From Eshraghiella sp051880035 (GTDB lineage: Bacteria; Bacillota; Clostridia; Lachnospirales; Lachnospiraceae): a stretch of DNA of 64,000 bases. The stretch covers positions 1 to 64,000 of the forward strand of contig JBJENE010000022.1 in assembly GCA_051880035.1 (NCBI GenBank), read 5' to 3'. Shown here piece after piece: positions 43,027 through 51,413 of this stretch; the first letter of the stretch is position 1; every line of letters starts with the position of its first letter. The notes beneath the pieces are model-generated. The model searched no databases. It was given only the letters and a program-made list of their open reading frames with translations, and was not told where the DNA came from. A program made the translations under genes and the position numbers.

Positions 43027-44810
43027 TACAATGCACCTCCTTCCGATTTATTTTCATCGAAGTCACCGCTTCCTCCGCCGGTCTGGGATTCATACACATC
43101 CCTGTAGATTTCATTATTATTAATTAACTCATCATGAGTACCGATTCCGTTAATTTTTCCGTTGTCCATTACAATGATTCTGTCCGCATTGCAGACACTG
43201 GAAATTCTTTGTGCAATAATAATCTTGGTGGTATTTGGTATTTCAGTCGCAAATGCCTTTCTGATTCTGGCATCCGTTGCAGTATCCACAGCACTTGTGC
43301 TGTCATCGAGAATAAGTATTTTAGGTTTTTTAAGTAATGCCCTGGCAATACAGAGTCTCTGTTTCTGTCCTCCCGATACATTGCTTCCGCCCTGTTCAAT
43401 GTGGGTATTATATCCGTCAGGGAATTTTTCGATAAATTCATCTGCGCAGGCAAGTTTACAGGCTCTTATACACTCTTCCTCAGTAGCATCCTCGTCTCCC
43501 CATCTGAGATTTTCCAATATACTTCCGGAGAAAAGAACATTCTTCTGAAGAACTACACTTACCTGGTTTCTTAAGGTGGTAAGATCATATTCCCTTACAT
43601 CTTTGCCACCTACCTTGACACTTCCGCCTGTAACATCATAAAGTCTGCTGATTAGGTTTACGAGACTTGACTTGGAACTTCCGGTTCCTCCGATGATTCC
43701 TATGGTCTCTCCTGAACGGATATTCAGGTTAATATCATTAAGTACCATTTCCCCGCTGTTGTTTTTGTAGCAGAAATCCACATGTTCAAAGGTAATGCTT
43801 CCGTCAGCCACTTCATATTCAGGGTCTTTCGGATTAACTATATCCGCTTTCTCATTAAGTACTTCTGCGATACGCTCTGCACTTGCCATACTCATTGAAA
43901 CCATCACAAAGCACATGGAAAGCATCATAAGGCTTCCGAGAATGCTCTGGCAGTATGTAAGTAAACTTGTAAGATTACCGGTTGTAAGTACAGTCTGGTG
44001 CGAACCTACTACAAGCTTGGCTCCGAACCAGCTTACCATCAGCATACATCCGTAAATTGCAATCATCATTGCCGGATTGTTTTTGGCAAGGGTTTTTTCA
44101 GCGCTGTATAAAAGCTTATATATTTTAAAGCTGGCCTTTTTAAATTTATCCTTTTCGTAATCTTCTCTTACATATGCCTTAACAACACGGATGGCAGAAA
44201 CATTTTCCTGAACGCTTGCATTGAGTTCATCATACATAGGAAATGCCTTTTTGAAATACTTGTGTGCCGAAAGCATAATGATTACCAACACAATTGAGAG
44301 AAGAATTACCGCTCCCAGATAAATAAATGCAATTCTGGCACTGACGATAAATGACATTGCCATAGCACATATAAGTGTCGCCGGTGCTCTCATACATATT
44401 CTTAAAAGCATCTGATACGCATTCTGGACATTAGTTACATCTGTCGTAAGTCTTGTAACAAGTCCCGCCGTGCTGTACTTATCAATGTTTGAAAAACTGA
44501 ATGTCTGAATATTGTTAAACATTCCTTCACGAAGATTTTTGGCAAAGCCGGCTGACGCCTTCGCACCGTATTTTCCGCCCATAAGGCCGGCCATGAGTCC
44601 TAAAACGGCGGCGACTAACATAACGCCTCCCATAATCAGGATATGCCTCATATCGCCTTCCCCGTTGTTGGCTTCAATTCCGTTATCAACCAGTGAGGCC
44701 ATAAGATACGGCACAATTATTTCCATCAAAACTTCAAAAATCATAAAGAAAGGTGTAACTACAGACGCTGCTTTATATTCTTTTATGTATTTACTTAGTG
44801 TCTTTATCAT
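43026..44810 (-). CDS. Multidrug ABC exporter half-transporter, degenerate-site subunit (pair 3)
   Basis: A 594-residue half-transporter with an N-terminal six-helix domain and C-terminal ATPase. Walker A reads GGTGSSKSS, with Ser in the usually glycine third position; the signature is VSGGQKQR; Walker B is LILDDSTS, with Asp for the catalytic Glu. So its own ATP site is expected to bind but hardly hydrolyse ATP, as in the non-catalytic half of heterodimeric exporters. It overlaps marR by 4 nt (ATGA) and its partner by 1 nt, so the three genes are tightly coupled and under the MarR promoter. Substrate unknown. Confidence 0.93.
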   Translation of the reverse strand: MIKTLSKYIKEYKAASVVTPFFMIFEVLMEIIVPYLMASLVDNGIEANNGEGDMRHILIMGGVMLVAAVLGLMAGLMGGKYGAKASAGFAKNLREGMFNNIQTFSFSNIDKYSTAGLVTRLTTDVTNVQNAYQMLLRICMRAPATLICAMAMSFIVSARIAFIYLGAVILLSIVLVIIMLSAHKYFKKAFPMYDELNASVQENVSAIRVVKAYVREDYEKDKFKKASFKIYKLLYSAEKTLAKNNPAMMIAIYGCMLMVSWFGAKLVVGSHQTVLTTGNLTSLLTYCQSILGSLMMLSMCFVMVSMSMASAERIAEVLNEKADIVNPKDPEYEVADGSITFEHVDFCYKNNSGEMVLNDINLNIRSGETIGIIGGTGSSKSSLVNLISRLYDVTGGSVKVGGKDVREYDLTTLRNQVSVVLQKNVLFSGSILENLRWGDEDATEEECIRACKLACADEFIEKFPDGYNTHIEQGGSNVSGGQKQRLCIARALLKKPKILILDDSTSAVDTATDARIRKAFATEIPNTTKIIIAQRISSVCNADRIIVMDNGKINGIGTHDELINNNEIYRDVYESQTGGGSGDFDENKSEGGAL

Positions 44811-45268
44811 GACATATCCTCCATGTTACTTTCTTTTTTAATGTTTGTTTTAATTTTATCTACAATTCTGTAAAAACATTCCCGTTCTTCTTCGGTAATT
44901 CCCTGTTCATATACCTCGTGAAGTCTGTCAATAACTTTTATTGTCTCTTTGTGAACTTCTATTCCCTTCGGGGTAAGACTAATCTGCTTAAGTCTTGCAT
45001 CCTCCTTATCCGTCACCCTGGTCAGATATCCTTTTTGTTCCATAAGTTTTAAAACATTTGTAACAGTGGATTTTGCAATACTGAAGGTATTTTCAATATC
45101 TTTCTGATAAATTTTCCGGTTATGATGTTCGTAAAGATATCCCATAATCCATCCGTGCATTACTGTTACTTCATCAAACCCTGCCAATGCAAGACTGGCT
45201 TTAATGTTTCTCATTATCAGATTATTAATTTTTTTAAACGCAAAACATATAGAGTCCTCTTTATTCAT
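44807..45268 (-). CDS. MarR-family transcriptional regulator
   Basis: A 153-residue winged-helix regulator. The ATG at 45268 follows GGAGG by 4 nt; the upstream in-frame start has no such site. The DNA-binding region (about residues 50-105) includes KDIENTFSIAKSTVTNVLKLMEQKGYLTRVTDKEDARLKQISLT, with the Asp-x-Arg wing typical of MarR (only key parts cited: STVTNVLKLMEQKGYL and DKEDARL). MarR proteins usually repress drug-export genes and are released by the drug. It is the first gene of the operon with exporter pair 3, and a perfect inverted repeat lies between its promoter and its start. Confidence 0.93.
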   Translation of the reverse strand: MNKEDSICFAFKKINNLIMRNIKASLALAGFDEVTVMHGWIMGYLYEHHNRKIYQKDIENTFSIAKSTVTNVLKLMEQKGYLTRVTDKEDARLKQISLTPKGIEVHKETIKVIDRLHEVYEQGITEEERECFYRIVDKIKTNIKKESNMEDMS

Positions 45269-45317
45269 ATTTCCTCCTATAAAAAATCTGTTCACACGGC
45301 ATTTCGGCTTTAAAATC

Positions 45318-45375
45318 GTTCGCTATCGAACAGTTAGTTCAGAAACTATTTTATACCCATATAATTATATGTCAA
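45318..45375 (-). promoter_or_regulatory. marR promoter with operator-like inverted repeat
   Basis: Minus strand TTGACA (45375-45370), 16-nt spacer, TAAAAT (45353-45348): a near-consensus promoter. Starting about 10 nt downstream of the expected start point lies GTTCGATAGCGAAC (45331-45318), a 5-bp perfect inverted repeat with 4-nt centre, well placed for autorepression by MarR. A second dyad AGTTTCTGAACT lies between them, at about 45347-45336. Confidence 0.65.
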
Positions 45376-45395
45376 TACTTTTTATCTTATTTATG

Positions 45396-45439
45396 CAAAA
45401 AAACAGAGCCTTAATCCGTTAAAGATTTCAGACTCTGTT
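45396..45439 (-). terminator. Terminator after leuA
   Basis: Minus strand AACAGAG, an internal AATC/GATT helix, then CTCTGTT followed by TTTTT. It begins 14 nt after the stop codon of the LeuA fusion gene and precedes the marR promoter. Confidence 0.85.
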
Positions 45440-45452
45440 ATAAATAAATATC

Positions 45453-47444
45453 TTATCTGCATGAATTACGGTATTGTACCGGTGTCATGTCAAACATCTT
45501 TTTGAACTGCCTGTTGAAATGCTCTACATTAGGATAACCTACCGAAATTGCAATATTCTCAACAGTCATGTTGCCGTTTTTAAGAAGTACTTTGGCTTTC
45601 TTCATCCTGATATTTGCCACATGTTCTCCGAAAGTCTTACCTGACTTATCTTTAATATATTTGGAGATATACGGCTCTGACAGGTGGAATTTGGCTGCAA
45701 GACCTTCAAGTGTAATGTACTGGTAGTTAGACTGTATGAAATTAAGTATTGTCATAAGTCTGTCATCCTTACCTGACTCCTCTTTGCTGATAGGAGGAAG
45801 CTTGTTGACCGCAACGGTCAGCGCATGAATTGAAGCTCTTATAATATCCTCATCAATTCCTGCTCCCCAATACATCTTTCCTTCAAATGTGATTCCCACA
45901 TATGCCATGGCCTTTGATGATGAGCCCTGGGAAAGTGCATGCTCCTCATATACGGAAAGTTCATAACTTATACCAAAATACTGTTTGATTGTATTGCTTA
46001 CGGCATCAAGACGGCCGTTACCGTTGGCATCCACAATGGTTTTCTTCTCACCGCATGCTATTGTTGCCTCTGCCATGATTCCGTCATTTTGTTTGAAATG
46101 ACATTCGGCAATCTGGAAATACGGTGTATTCTCTATGTAGTTATTTTCAAAAATTTCATATACCCACTGAGGTGAAAGTTCCTTATGCTCTTCGTCGGAT
46201 ACCTGTTTTACGGCATATCCTACCTCTTCACGCATCTTTTCAGGAAGTGAAATGCTGAAATTCTGCTTAAGGATATAGCTTACGCCGCCTTTTCCCGACT
46301 GGCTGTTGATACGGATAACATCCGCATCATATGTTCTTCCCACATCCACAGGGTCAATCGGAAGATACGGCACGGTCCAGTGCTCACATTTTTTCTCTTC
46401 ACGCCAAGCCATACCTTTGGCAATAGCATCCTGATGCGAACCGGAAAATGCAGAGAATACCAGATCTCCTGCATACGGCTGTCTTTCATATACATGCATT
46501 CTTGTAAGTCTTTCGTATGTCTCACGGATTTCAGGCATATTTCCGAACTCAAGTCCCGGGTCGATACCATGTGAAAACATATTCATGGCAAGTGTAATAA
46601 TATCTACATTACCGGTACGCTCTCCGTTTCCGAAAAGTGTGCCTTCTATTCTGTCCGCTCCTGCAAGAAGACCCAGTTCCGCATCGCTTACTCCGGTTCC
46701 TCTGTCATTGTGCGGATGAAGACTTAAAATAACATTATCTCTGTATTTAAGGTTTTTGCTCACATACTCAATCTGGGTGGCAAAAACATGAGGCATTGCA
46801 GTCTCAACTGTTGCAGGTATATTAATTATTGCCTTATTGGATTCTTCAGGCTGCCATACATCAAGTACTGCATTACATACATCCACCGCATACTCAACTT
46901 CCGTTCCATGGAAACTTTCAGGACTGTATTCAAAAGAGAAATTACCGTCTGTCTCTGCGGCAAGCTCCTTTAAAAGTTTAGCACCTTCCACTGCAAGCTT
47001 TTTAATTTCGGCTTTGTCTTTTTTGAACACCTGCTCTCTTTGCGCAACGGATGTAGAGTTATAAAGATGTATTACCGCCCTTGGAGCCCCTTTAACGGCT
47101 TCAAAAGTTTTCTTAATAATATGTTCCCTGGCCTGTGTCAGAACCTGTACCGTAACATCATCCGGAATCATATCCCTTTCAATGAGAGTTCTCATGAAAA
47201 GATACTCTGTCTCAGATGCGGCAGGGAAACCTACTTCTATCTCCTTAAAACCTATGTCTACCAGCATACGGAAAAATTCTATTTTCTCTTCAAGGCTCAT
47301 AGGTTCAATCAGTGCCTGATTTCCATCCCTTAAATCTACCGAACACCAGATAGGCGGTTTATCTATATAGTCCTTTTTTACCCAGTCATACTCGCACACA
47401 GGCGGCATAAAATATTGTCTTATGTACTTTTCTGCGTTTTTCAT
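45453..47444 (-). CDS. leuA: 2-isopropylmalate synthase fused to an AraC-type DNA-binding domain
   Basis: A single open frame of 663 residues. Residues 30-300 are the catalytic barrel of the yeast-like LeuA group, which condenses acetyl-CoA with 2-oxoisovalerate: DLRDGNQAL at 37-45, HPHNDRG at 243-249 and NGERTGNVD at 273-281. Residues about 430-550 are the LeuA C-terminal domain that binds leucine for feedback inhibition (VDANGNGRLDAV, QGSSSKAMAYVGI). A normal enzyme of this group would end near 555. Here an AraC-family double helix-turn-helix follows (about 563-663: LAAKFHLSEPYISKYIK; IAISVGYPNVEHFNRQFKK; MTPVQYR). So the enzyme may also be a leucine-responsive transcription regulator. RBS TAGGAGG supports the start. 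The domain fusion is seen; regulation is inference. Confidence 0.95.
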   Translation of the reverse strand: MKNAEKYIRQYFMPPVCEYDWVKKDYIDKPPIWCSVDLRDGNQALIEPMSLEEKIEFFRMLVDIGFKEIEVGFPAASETEYLFMRTLIERDMIPDDVTVQVLTQAREHIIKKTFEAVKGAPRAVIHLYNSTSVAQREQVFKKDKAEIKKLAVEGAKLLKELAAETDGNFSFEYSPESFHGTEVEYAVDVCNAVLDVWQPEESNKAIINIPATVETAMPHVFATQIEYVSKNLKYRDNVILSLHPHNDRGTGVSDAELGLLAGADRIEGTLFGNGERTGNVDIITLAMNMFSHGIDPGLEFGNMPEIRETYERLTRMHVYERQPYAGDLVFSAFSGSHQDAIAKGMAWREEKKCEHWTVPYLPIDPVDVGRTYDADVIRINSQSGKGGVSYILKQNFSISLPEKMREEVGYAVKQVSDEEHKELSPQWVYEIFENNYIENTPYFQIAECHFKQNDGIMAEATIACGEKKTIVDANGNGRLDAVSNTIKQYFGISYELSVYEEHALSQGSSSKAMAYVGITFEGKMYWGAGIDEDIIRASIHALTVAVNKLPPISKEESGKDDRLMTILNFIQSNYQYITLEGLAAKFHLSEPYISKYIKDKSGKTFGEHVANIRMKKAKVLLKNGNMTVENIAISVGYPNVEHFNRQFKKMFDMTPVQYRNSCR

Positions 47445-47456
47445 AAATTGCCTCCT

Positions 47457-47496
47457 AAAATCACTTGGCTTATACTAACATAATTACAGTGATTTT
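47457..47496. promoter_or_regulatory. Inverted repeat just upstream of leuA
   Basis: Arms aaaatcact and agtgatttt (9 bp, perfect) flank 22 nt that contain an AT-rich -10-like stretch (minus strand TTAGTATAAG). The repeat ends 13 nt before the start codon, overlapping the probable promoter. It could be an operator for the LeuA-AraC fusion itself, or a hairpin in the leader. Confidence 0.45.
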
Positions 47497-47497
47497 A

Positions 47498-47519
47498 AAA
47501 TGATTAAATTTAATCATTT
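47498..47519. repeat. Perfect 22-bp AT-rich palindrome between ABC pair 2 and leuA
   Basis: aaatgattaaatttaatcattt is its own reverse complement. It lies 13 nt after the stop codon of the ABC gene and 2 nt from the inverted repeat that precedes leuA. It can act as a weak bidirectional terminator (TTTTAAAA follows on the minus strand) or as a protein-binding site. Confidence 0.6.
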
Positions 47520-47532
47520 ATATTGATTTATT

Positions 47533-49317
47533 TTATTCTATATTTTTAAACTGGGCTTCATAAAGGTCATGATAAATGCCGCCTGCGGCAATAAGTTCAT
47601 CATGATTTCCGGCTTCAAGAATTCCTCCGTTGTCAATTACAAATATTTTATCGGCGTTCTTAATTGTGGAAAGTCTATGTGCAATGACAAATGAAGTTCT
47701 TCCAGAAAGAAGGGATTCTATACCCTGCTGCACAAGAATTTCCGTATGTGTATCAATACTTGAGGTTGCCTCATCAAGTATAAGGATTCTCGGGTCGGAA
47801 ACCATTGTTCTGGCAAATGCCAGAAGCTGTCTCTGTCCGATTGAAAGGCCGGCTCCGCGTTCACTGATCTGGGTATCATATCCCTTTTCCATTTTCATAA
47901 TGAAACCATGGGCATTTACCGCCTTGGCTGCCGCCTCAATTTCTTCATCCGTGGCATCAAGCCTTCCGTATCTGATGTTTTCACGGATTGTTCCGGAAAA
48001 CAGGAAATTATCCTGTGTCATAACACCCATCTGTTTTCTTAAGCTTTTGATAGTTACTTTGTTAAGGTCATGTCCGTCAACGGTAATACTGCCTGAAACC
48101 GCATTATAGAAACGGCTTATAAGACTCACTATAGTTGTCTTGCCGGCACCCGTAGGTCCAACCAGTGCAATTGTTTCTCCCGGATTTACCGTAAAACTTA
48201 CATCATGTAAAACAAAGGTTTCCGGCTCATCAGGATATGAAAACGAAACATGGGAGAATTCCACTTTGCCTTTAATTTCAGGCAGTTCATAAGCATCCTG
48301 CGCATCACATACATCTGCCGGTGTATCGAGAATTTCAAACACCCTTTCTGCCGCCGACATATTTGTAACAAGCTTGTTATAATATGAAGCAAGATTTCGT
48401 ATAGGTCCCCAGAACATTGAAAGGTAGATGGCAAATGCCGTGTATGTACCTACTCCTACCTTATCCACGCCAAGAACCTTTATTCCTATAAAATAGAGCA
48501 GAAAAGAACCGATTCCCCATGTAATTTCTATCGTCGGACTGAATATATCCGCAATAAGTATCGCATCTATAAAAGACTTTCTGTGTTCATTAACAAGCTT
48601 TGAAAATTCCTCCTGTGACTCCTCCTGCGCATTAAAGCTCTGCACAATTCCGATTCCCGAGAAATCCTCATGTACAAACGCCGATATATTGGAGGCTTTT
48701 TTACGGTGAATCTGCCATTTTTTGTGAGCAATGATTTCCGCAAAGTAAATACCAAGAACGATAAACGGAATGGCCGCCACAGCCGACAATGTCAGCCATG
48801 GGTTAATGCACACCATCATAACAAGTACAACCACAACCGTAAGTAAATCCGGCAGAAGCTGTGTTACCGTACTGTGAATAACATCTTTAAGGGAATTGAC
48901 ATCACCTATAACCCTGGCCAGTATTTTTCCGGTAGGTCTGCTGTCAAAAAAGCTGAAGCTTAATGTCTGTATGTGTGTGTAAAGCTCATCCCTTATGGAT
49001 AAAAGTACATTGTTTGATACATTGGCCATTGTTTTCATCCAGAATCTTGCACTGAACATATAAATCAGGCTTAATACAAGAGAAATTCCCACTACAATAA
49101 CAAGACCGGTCCAATTTGAATCCGCTATTTCCACATCAATTGCGTGACGCAGTAAAAGAGGATTTATAATGGAAATCCCCAGGGATAAAAACATACAAAG
49201 TAAAACCATTATAATCTGTTTTTTGTATCTGAACATATATCGAAACAGTCTGAAGACAACTTTAACTTTCACTGACTCTTTCTGTTCTTCGTCTTCTTTA
49301 ACTGAATTTATTGACAT
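47533..49317 (-). CDS. Multidrug ABC exporter half-transporter, catalytic-site subunit (pair 2)
   Basis: A 594-residue half-transporter with six membrane helices (about 35-320) and a C-terminal ATPase. Walker A GPTGAGKTT, deviant signature LSIGQRQ, and Walker B LILDEATSSID with the catalytic Glu. It is the second gene of a pair; its start overlaps the end of the upstream partner by 10 nt. With that partner (Asp in Walker B, LSGGQ signature) it forms a heterodimer with one working ATP site. Expression is expected to depend on the leader-peptide attenuator upstream of the partner gene. Substrate is likely a drug or antibiotic, by analogy to BmrCD. Confidence 0.93.
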   Translation of the reverse strand: MSINSVKEDEEQKESVKVKVVFRLFRYMFRYKKQIIMVLLCMFLSLGISIINPLLLRHAIDVEIADSNWTGLVIVVGISLVLSLIYMFSARFWMKTMANVSNNVLLSIRDELYTHIQTLSFSFFDSRPTGKILARVIGDVNSLKDVIHSTVTQLLPDLLTVVVVLVMMVCINPWLTLSAVAAIPFIVLGIYFAEIIAHKKWQIHRKKASNISAFVHEDFSGIGIVQSFNAQEESQEEFSKLVNEHRKSFIDAILIADIFSPTIEITWGIGSFLLYFIGIKVLGVDKVGVGTYTAFAIYLSMFWGPIRNLASYYNKLVTNMSAAERVFEILDTPADVCDAQDAYELPEIKGKVEFSHVSFSYPDEPETFVLHDVSFTVNPGETIALVGPTGAGKTTIVSLISRFYNAVSGSITVDGHDLNKVTIKSLRKQMGVMTQDNFLFSGTIRENIRYGRLDATDEEIEAAAKAVNAHGFIMKMEKGYDTQISERGAGLSIGQRQLLAFARTMVSDPRILILDEATSSIDTHTEILVQQGIESLLSGRTSFVIAHRLSTIKNADKIFVIDNGGILEAGNHDELIAAGGIYHDLYEAQFKNIE

Positions 49318-51086
49318 ATAAGTTCCTCCTTTCCGATTGCCTCAAGAGCCTTATGGTAATCTCCGTACTGAGCTTCATATGTAGAGTAATATAAACCTTT
49401 TTTCTCAAGAAGTTCTTTGTGGGTTCCACGCTCCGCAATCTTTCCTTCATCAAGAACAATTATTTCATCTGCGTTCCTTACCGATGAGATTCTGTGGGCA
49501 ATAATTATCTTGCTCATATCCTTTTTCTCGGCAAGTGCCTTCTGTATTTCATGTTCTGTTTCCATATCCAGGGCAGAAGTCGAATCATCAAGGACAAGTA
49601 TTTCTGCGTCTTTTGCAAGTGCTCTTGCGATGCTTAAACGCTGTTTCTGTCCTCCCGAAAGACCTACGCCCCTTTCTCCTATAACCGTATCGTAACCTTT
49701 GCCTAACTTCTCCACGAACTCGGCTGCATGGGCTGTTTCCACGGCATTTTTTACCCTGTTGTTACTCATCTTTTTGCGGTTACCAAGCTTTATATTTTCA
49801 CTTATTGTATCCGAAAAAAGAAATACATCCTGTGTTACTACCGCAGTACAACCTCTTACTGTCTTCAAAGTCAATTTTCTTATGTCGTTTCCGTCAATCT
49901 TTACTGCTCCGTCCGTAACGTCATAAAATCTTCCCAACAGGTTTACTATTGTACTTTTACCGGAACCGGTAACTCCCATTATTCCCAGAGTTTTTCCTTT
50001 CGGAAGTGTAAATGATATATCATCCAGAATTGTTTTTCCGTCCAGTGCAAATGATACATGGTCAAACATAAGATTTCCCTCCGGATTATCTAATGTTATT
50101 GCGTCCGGTGCATCTTCTATCTCAGGCTTTTCTGCCAGGATTTTATTAATCTTTTTGTTGGATGCAAATCCCGCAGCCAAAGCATTGGTAAGCCATCCTA
50201 AGTTTTCCATAGGCCATACGATGTTGCTTGCATACTGTATAAAAGCTGTAAGAACACCGAGGGTAATGTTTCCCTTAATTACTCCGTAGCCTCCCACAAG
50301 CAGTACTACAAGCTGCATAACCTTAGGAATAAAAGACATACATGGTTCATATTTGGCAAGAATTTCTGCCTGTTCAACATTAAGTTCGGCGTATTTCTCG
50401 TTATTTTTTCGGAATTTTTCCAATTCATATTCTTCTCTGGAAAAAGACTTTACCGTTCTTACTCCGGAAAGATTCTCCTGTACCACGGTATTTAAAACCG
50501 CATTCTGTTCACTGATGTTGTCATATACTTTATCAAGCTTTTTCTCAAGTTTTACGGCAAGAAATCCTATAATCGGAAGTACCGCAATAGGAATAAGGCT
50601 TAACTGCCAGTTCAGCTTAAGCATACAGATTATGACGCCTATCATGTAGCCTGTTGCTTCTATAATGAGCATTCCGACAAATCCGAACACATCCCAGATA
50701 CGGTCCACATCATCCTTAACTCTTGCCATAAGCTCTCCGGTATTATTATTATGAAAATAATTTCTGGACAACTTCTGTATATGGTTAAAAAGGTTTTTTC
50801 TGGACATGCTGGCTACCGTACATCCGGCAGTATCCGCGTTAATCTCCTTAATATACTGACTCGCCGCCCTTCCGAAACCGATTATCAGTATACATATAAG
50901 ATTTCTCCATAAAAGGTCAATATTCCCACCAATGATTACATCATCCACTATTGACATTGTAATCATCGGAAACCACACATCAAAAGCCACACTGGCTACA
51001 AGTGAAACACCACCCAATAAATATCTCCACCAGTTCCTGGCGGCATATCTGCCCAGTGGATTTTTATTAACATTTCTCTTCTTCAT
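49308..51086 (-). CDS. Multidrug ABC exporter half-transporter, degenerate-site subunit (pair 2)
   Basis: A 592-residue half-transporter. Six membrane helices are followed by an ATPase with Walker A GVTGSGKST, intact signature LSGGQKQR, and Walker B LVLDDSTSALD, where Asp replaces the catalytic Glu. This is the pattern of the non-hydrolysing half of heterodimeric exporters such as BmrC. It begins MKKRNVNKN after GGGAGG. The 327-nt region upstream holds a promoter, a 27-codon leader ORF and two nested terminators, the same order as the B. subtilis bmrB-bmrC-bmrD system, which is induced by ribosome-targeting antibiotics. Function by homology and context; substrate unknown. Confidence 0.94.
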   Translation of the reverse strand: MKKRNVNKNPLGRYAARNWWRYLLGGVSLVASVAFDVWFPMITMSIVDDVIIGGNIDLLWRNLICILIIGFGRAASQYIKEINADTAGCTVASMSRKNLFNHIQKLSRNYFHNNNTGELMARVKDDVDRIWDVFGFVGMLIIEATGYMIGVIICMLKLNWQLSLIPIAVLPIIGFLAVKLEKKLDKVYDNISEQNAVLNTVVQENLSGVRTVKSFSREEYELEKFRKNNEKYAELNVEQAEILAKYEPCMSFIPKVMQLVVLLVGGYGVIKGNITLGVLTAFIQYASNIVWPMENLGWLTNALAAGFASNKKINKILAEKPEIEDAPDAITLDNPEGNLMFDHVSFALDGKTILDDISFTLPKGKTLGIMGVTGSGKSTIVNLLGRFYDVTDGAVKIDGNDIRKLTLKTVRGCTAVVTQDVFLFSDTISENIKLGNRKKMSNNRVKNAVETAHAAEFVEKLGKGYDTVIGERGVGLSGGQKQRLSIARALAKDAEILVLDDSTSALDMETEHEIQKALAEKKDMSKIIIAHRISSVRNADEIIVLDEGKIAERGTHKELLEKKGLYYSTYEAQYGDYHKALEAIGKEELICQ

Positions 51087-51135
51087 CCAATATCCTCCCT
51101 ATATCCGTGTCAAAGCCCTGAAACTAAATAAGACA

Positions 51136-51209
51136 GAAAAAGAGCCTCAGAGCGCAAAAAACCCGGTCCATTAATATCATAGACCGGGTCAGTTACTCTC
51201 TAAGGCTCT
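51136..51209 (-). terminator. Nested transcription attenuator ahead of ABC pair 2
   Basis: Two terminators share one region. The inner stem ACCCGGTC / GACCGGGT (51189-51182 and 51168-51161) is followed by T6. The outer stem AGAGCCTTAGAG / CTCTGAGGCTCT (51209-51198 and 51152-51141, one wobble) encloses it and is followed by T5. The pair lies 22 nt after the leader ORF stop codon and 50 nt before the ABC gene, so it can stop transcription before the exporter. The leader ORF end contains TCATAGCC, complementary to GGTCTATGA in the inner arm and loop (one bulge), and GCCTC, complementary to GAGGC in the outer arm, which could give antiterminators. Confidence 0.8.
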
Positions 51210-51230
51210 ATAAATCTTATAGATAATGTC

Positions 51231-51314
51231 TTACAAAATATAACCGAGGCAGGCTATGACACATAAATTATCGTTATAATGTTCTAATCCATTAACAGTT
51301 CTTAAATTAAACAT
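51231..51314 (-). CDS. 27-residue leader peptide of ABC pair 2 (BmrB-like)
   Basis: A short ORF with a strong ribosome site (AAGGAGG, 8 nt before ATG) between a promoter and a two-part terminator. The peptide begins MFNLRTVNGLEHY and ends CVIACLGYIL, then TAA. There is no similarity to a structural protein, and the strong RBS on so short a frame argues for a regulatory leader. In bmrBCD-type systems a ribosome slowed by an antibiotic in the leader changes the RNA fold so that the terminator fails and the exporter is made. The same arrangement is seen here. The peptide sequence need not match BmrB. ORF and spacing are seen; the mechanism is inference. Confidence 0.78.
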   Translation of the reverse strand: MFNLRTVNGLEHYNDNLCVIACLGYIL

Positions 51315-51369
51315 ATTTCCTACCTCCTTAATCATTATAGTATTATCTGAACCAATAATGTCTTTCTCT

Positions 51370-51398
51370 AAATTACTACTACACAGAGCAATTGTCAA
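51370..51398 (-). promoter_or_regulatory. Promoter of the leader and ABC pair 2
   Basis: Minus strand TTGACA (51398-51393), 17-nt spacer, TAATTT (51375-51370), starting 16 nt after the stop codon of the preceding ABC gene. A second TATAAT closer to the leader ORF (near 51336) may be an alternative -10. There is no terminator between pair 1 and this promoter, so read-through from pair 1 would also meet the attenuator. Confidence 0.65.
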
Positions 51399-51413
51399 CC
51401 CATATTTTTACAA

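Noticed and set aside
43026..44810. Pseudogene because of altered Walker motifs in the ABC subunit
   Set aside because: Asp for Glu in Walker B is the normal state of the non-catalytic half of heterodimeric exporters and the frame is intact.
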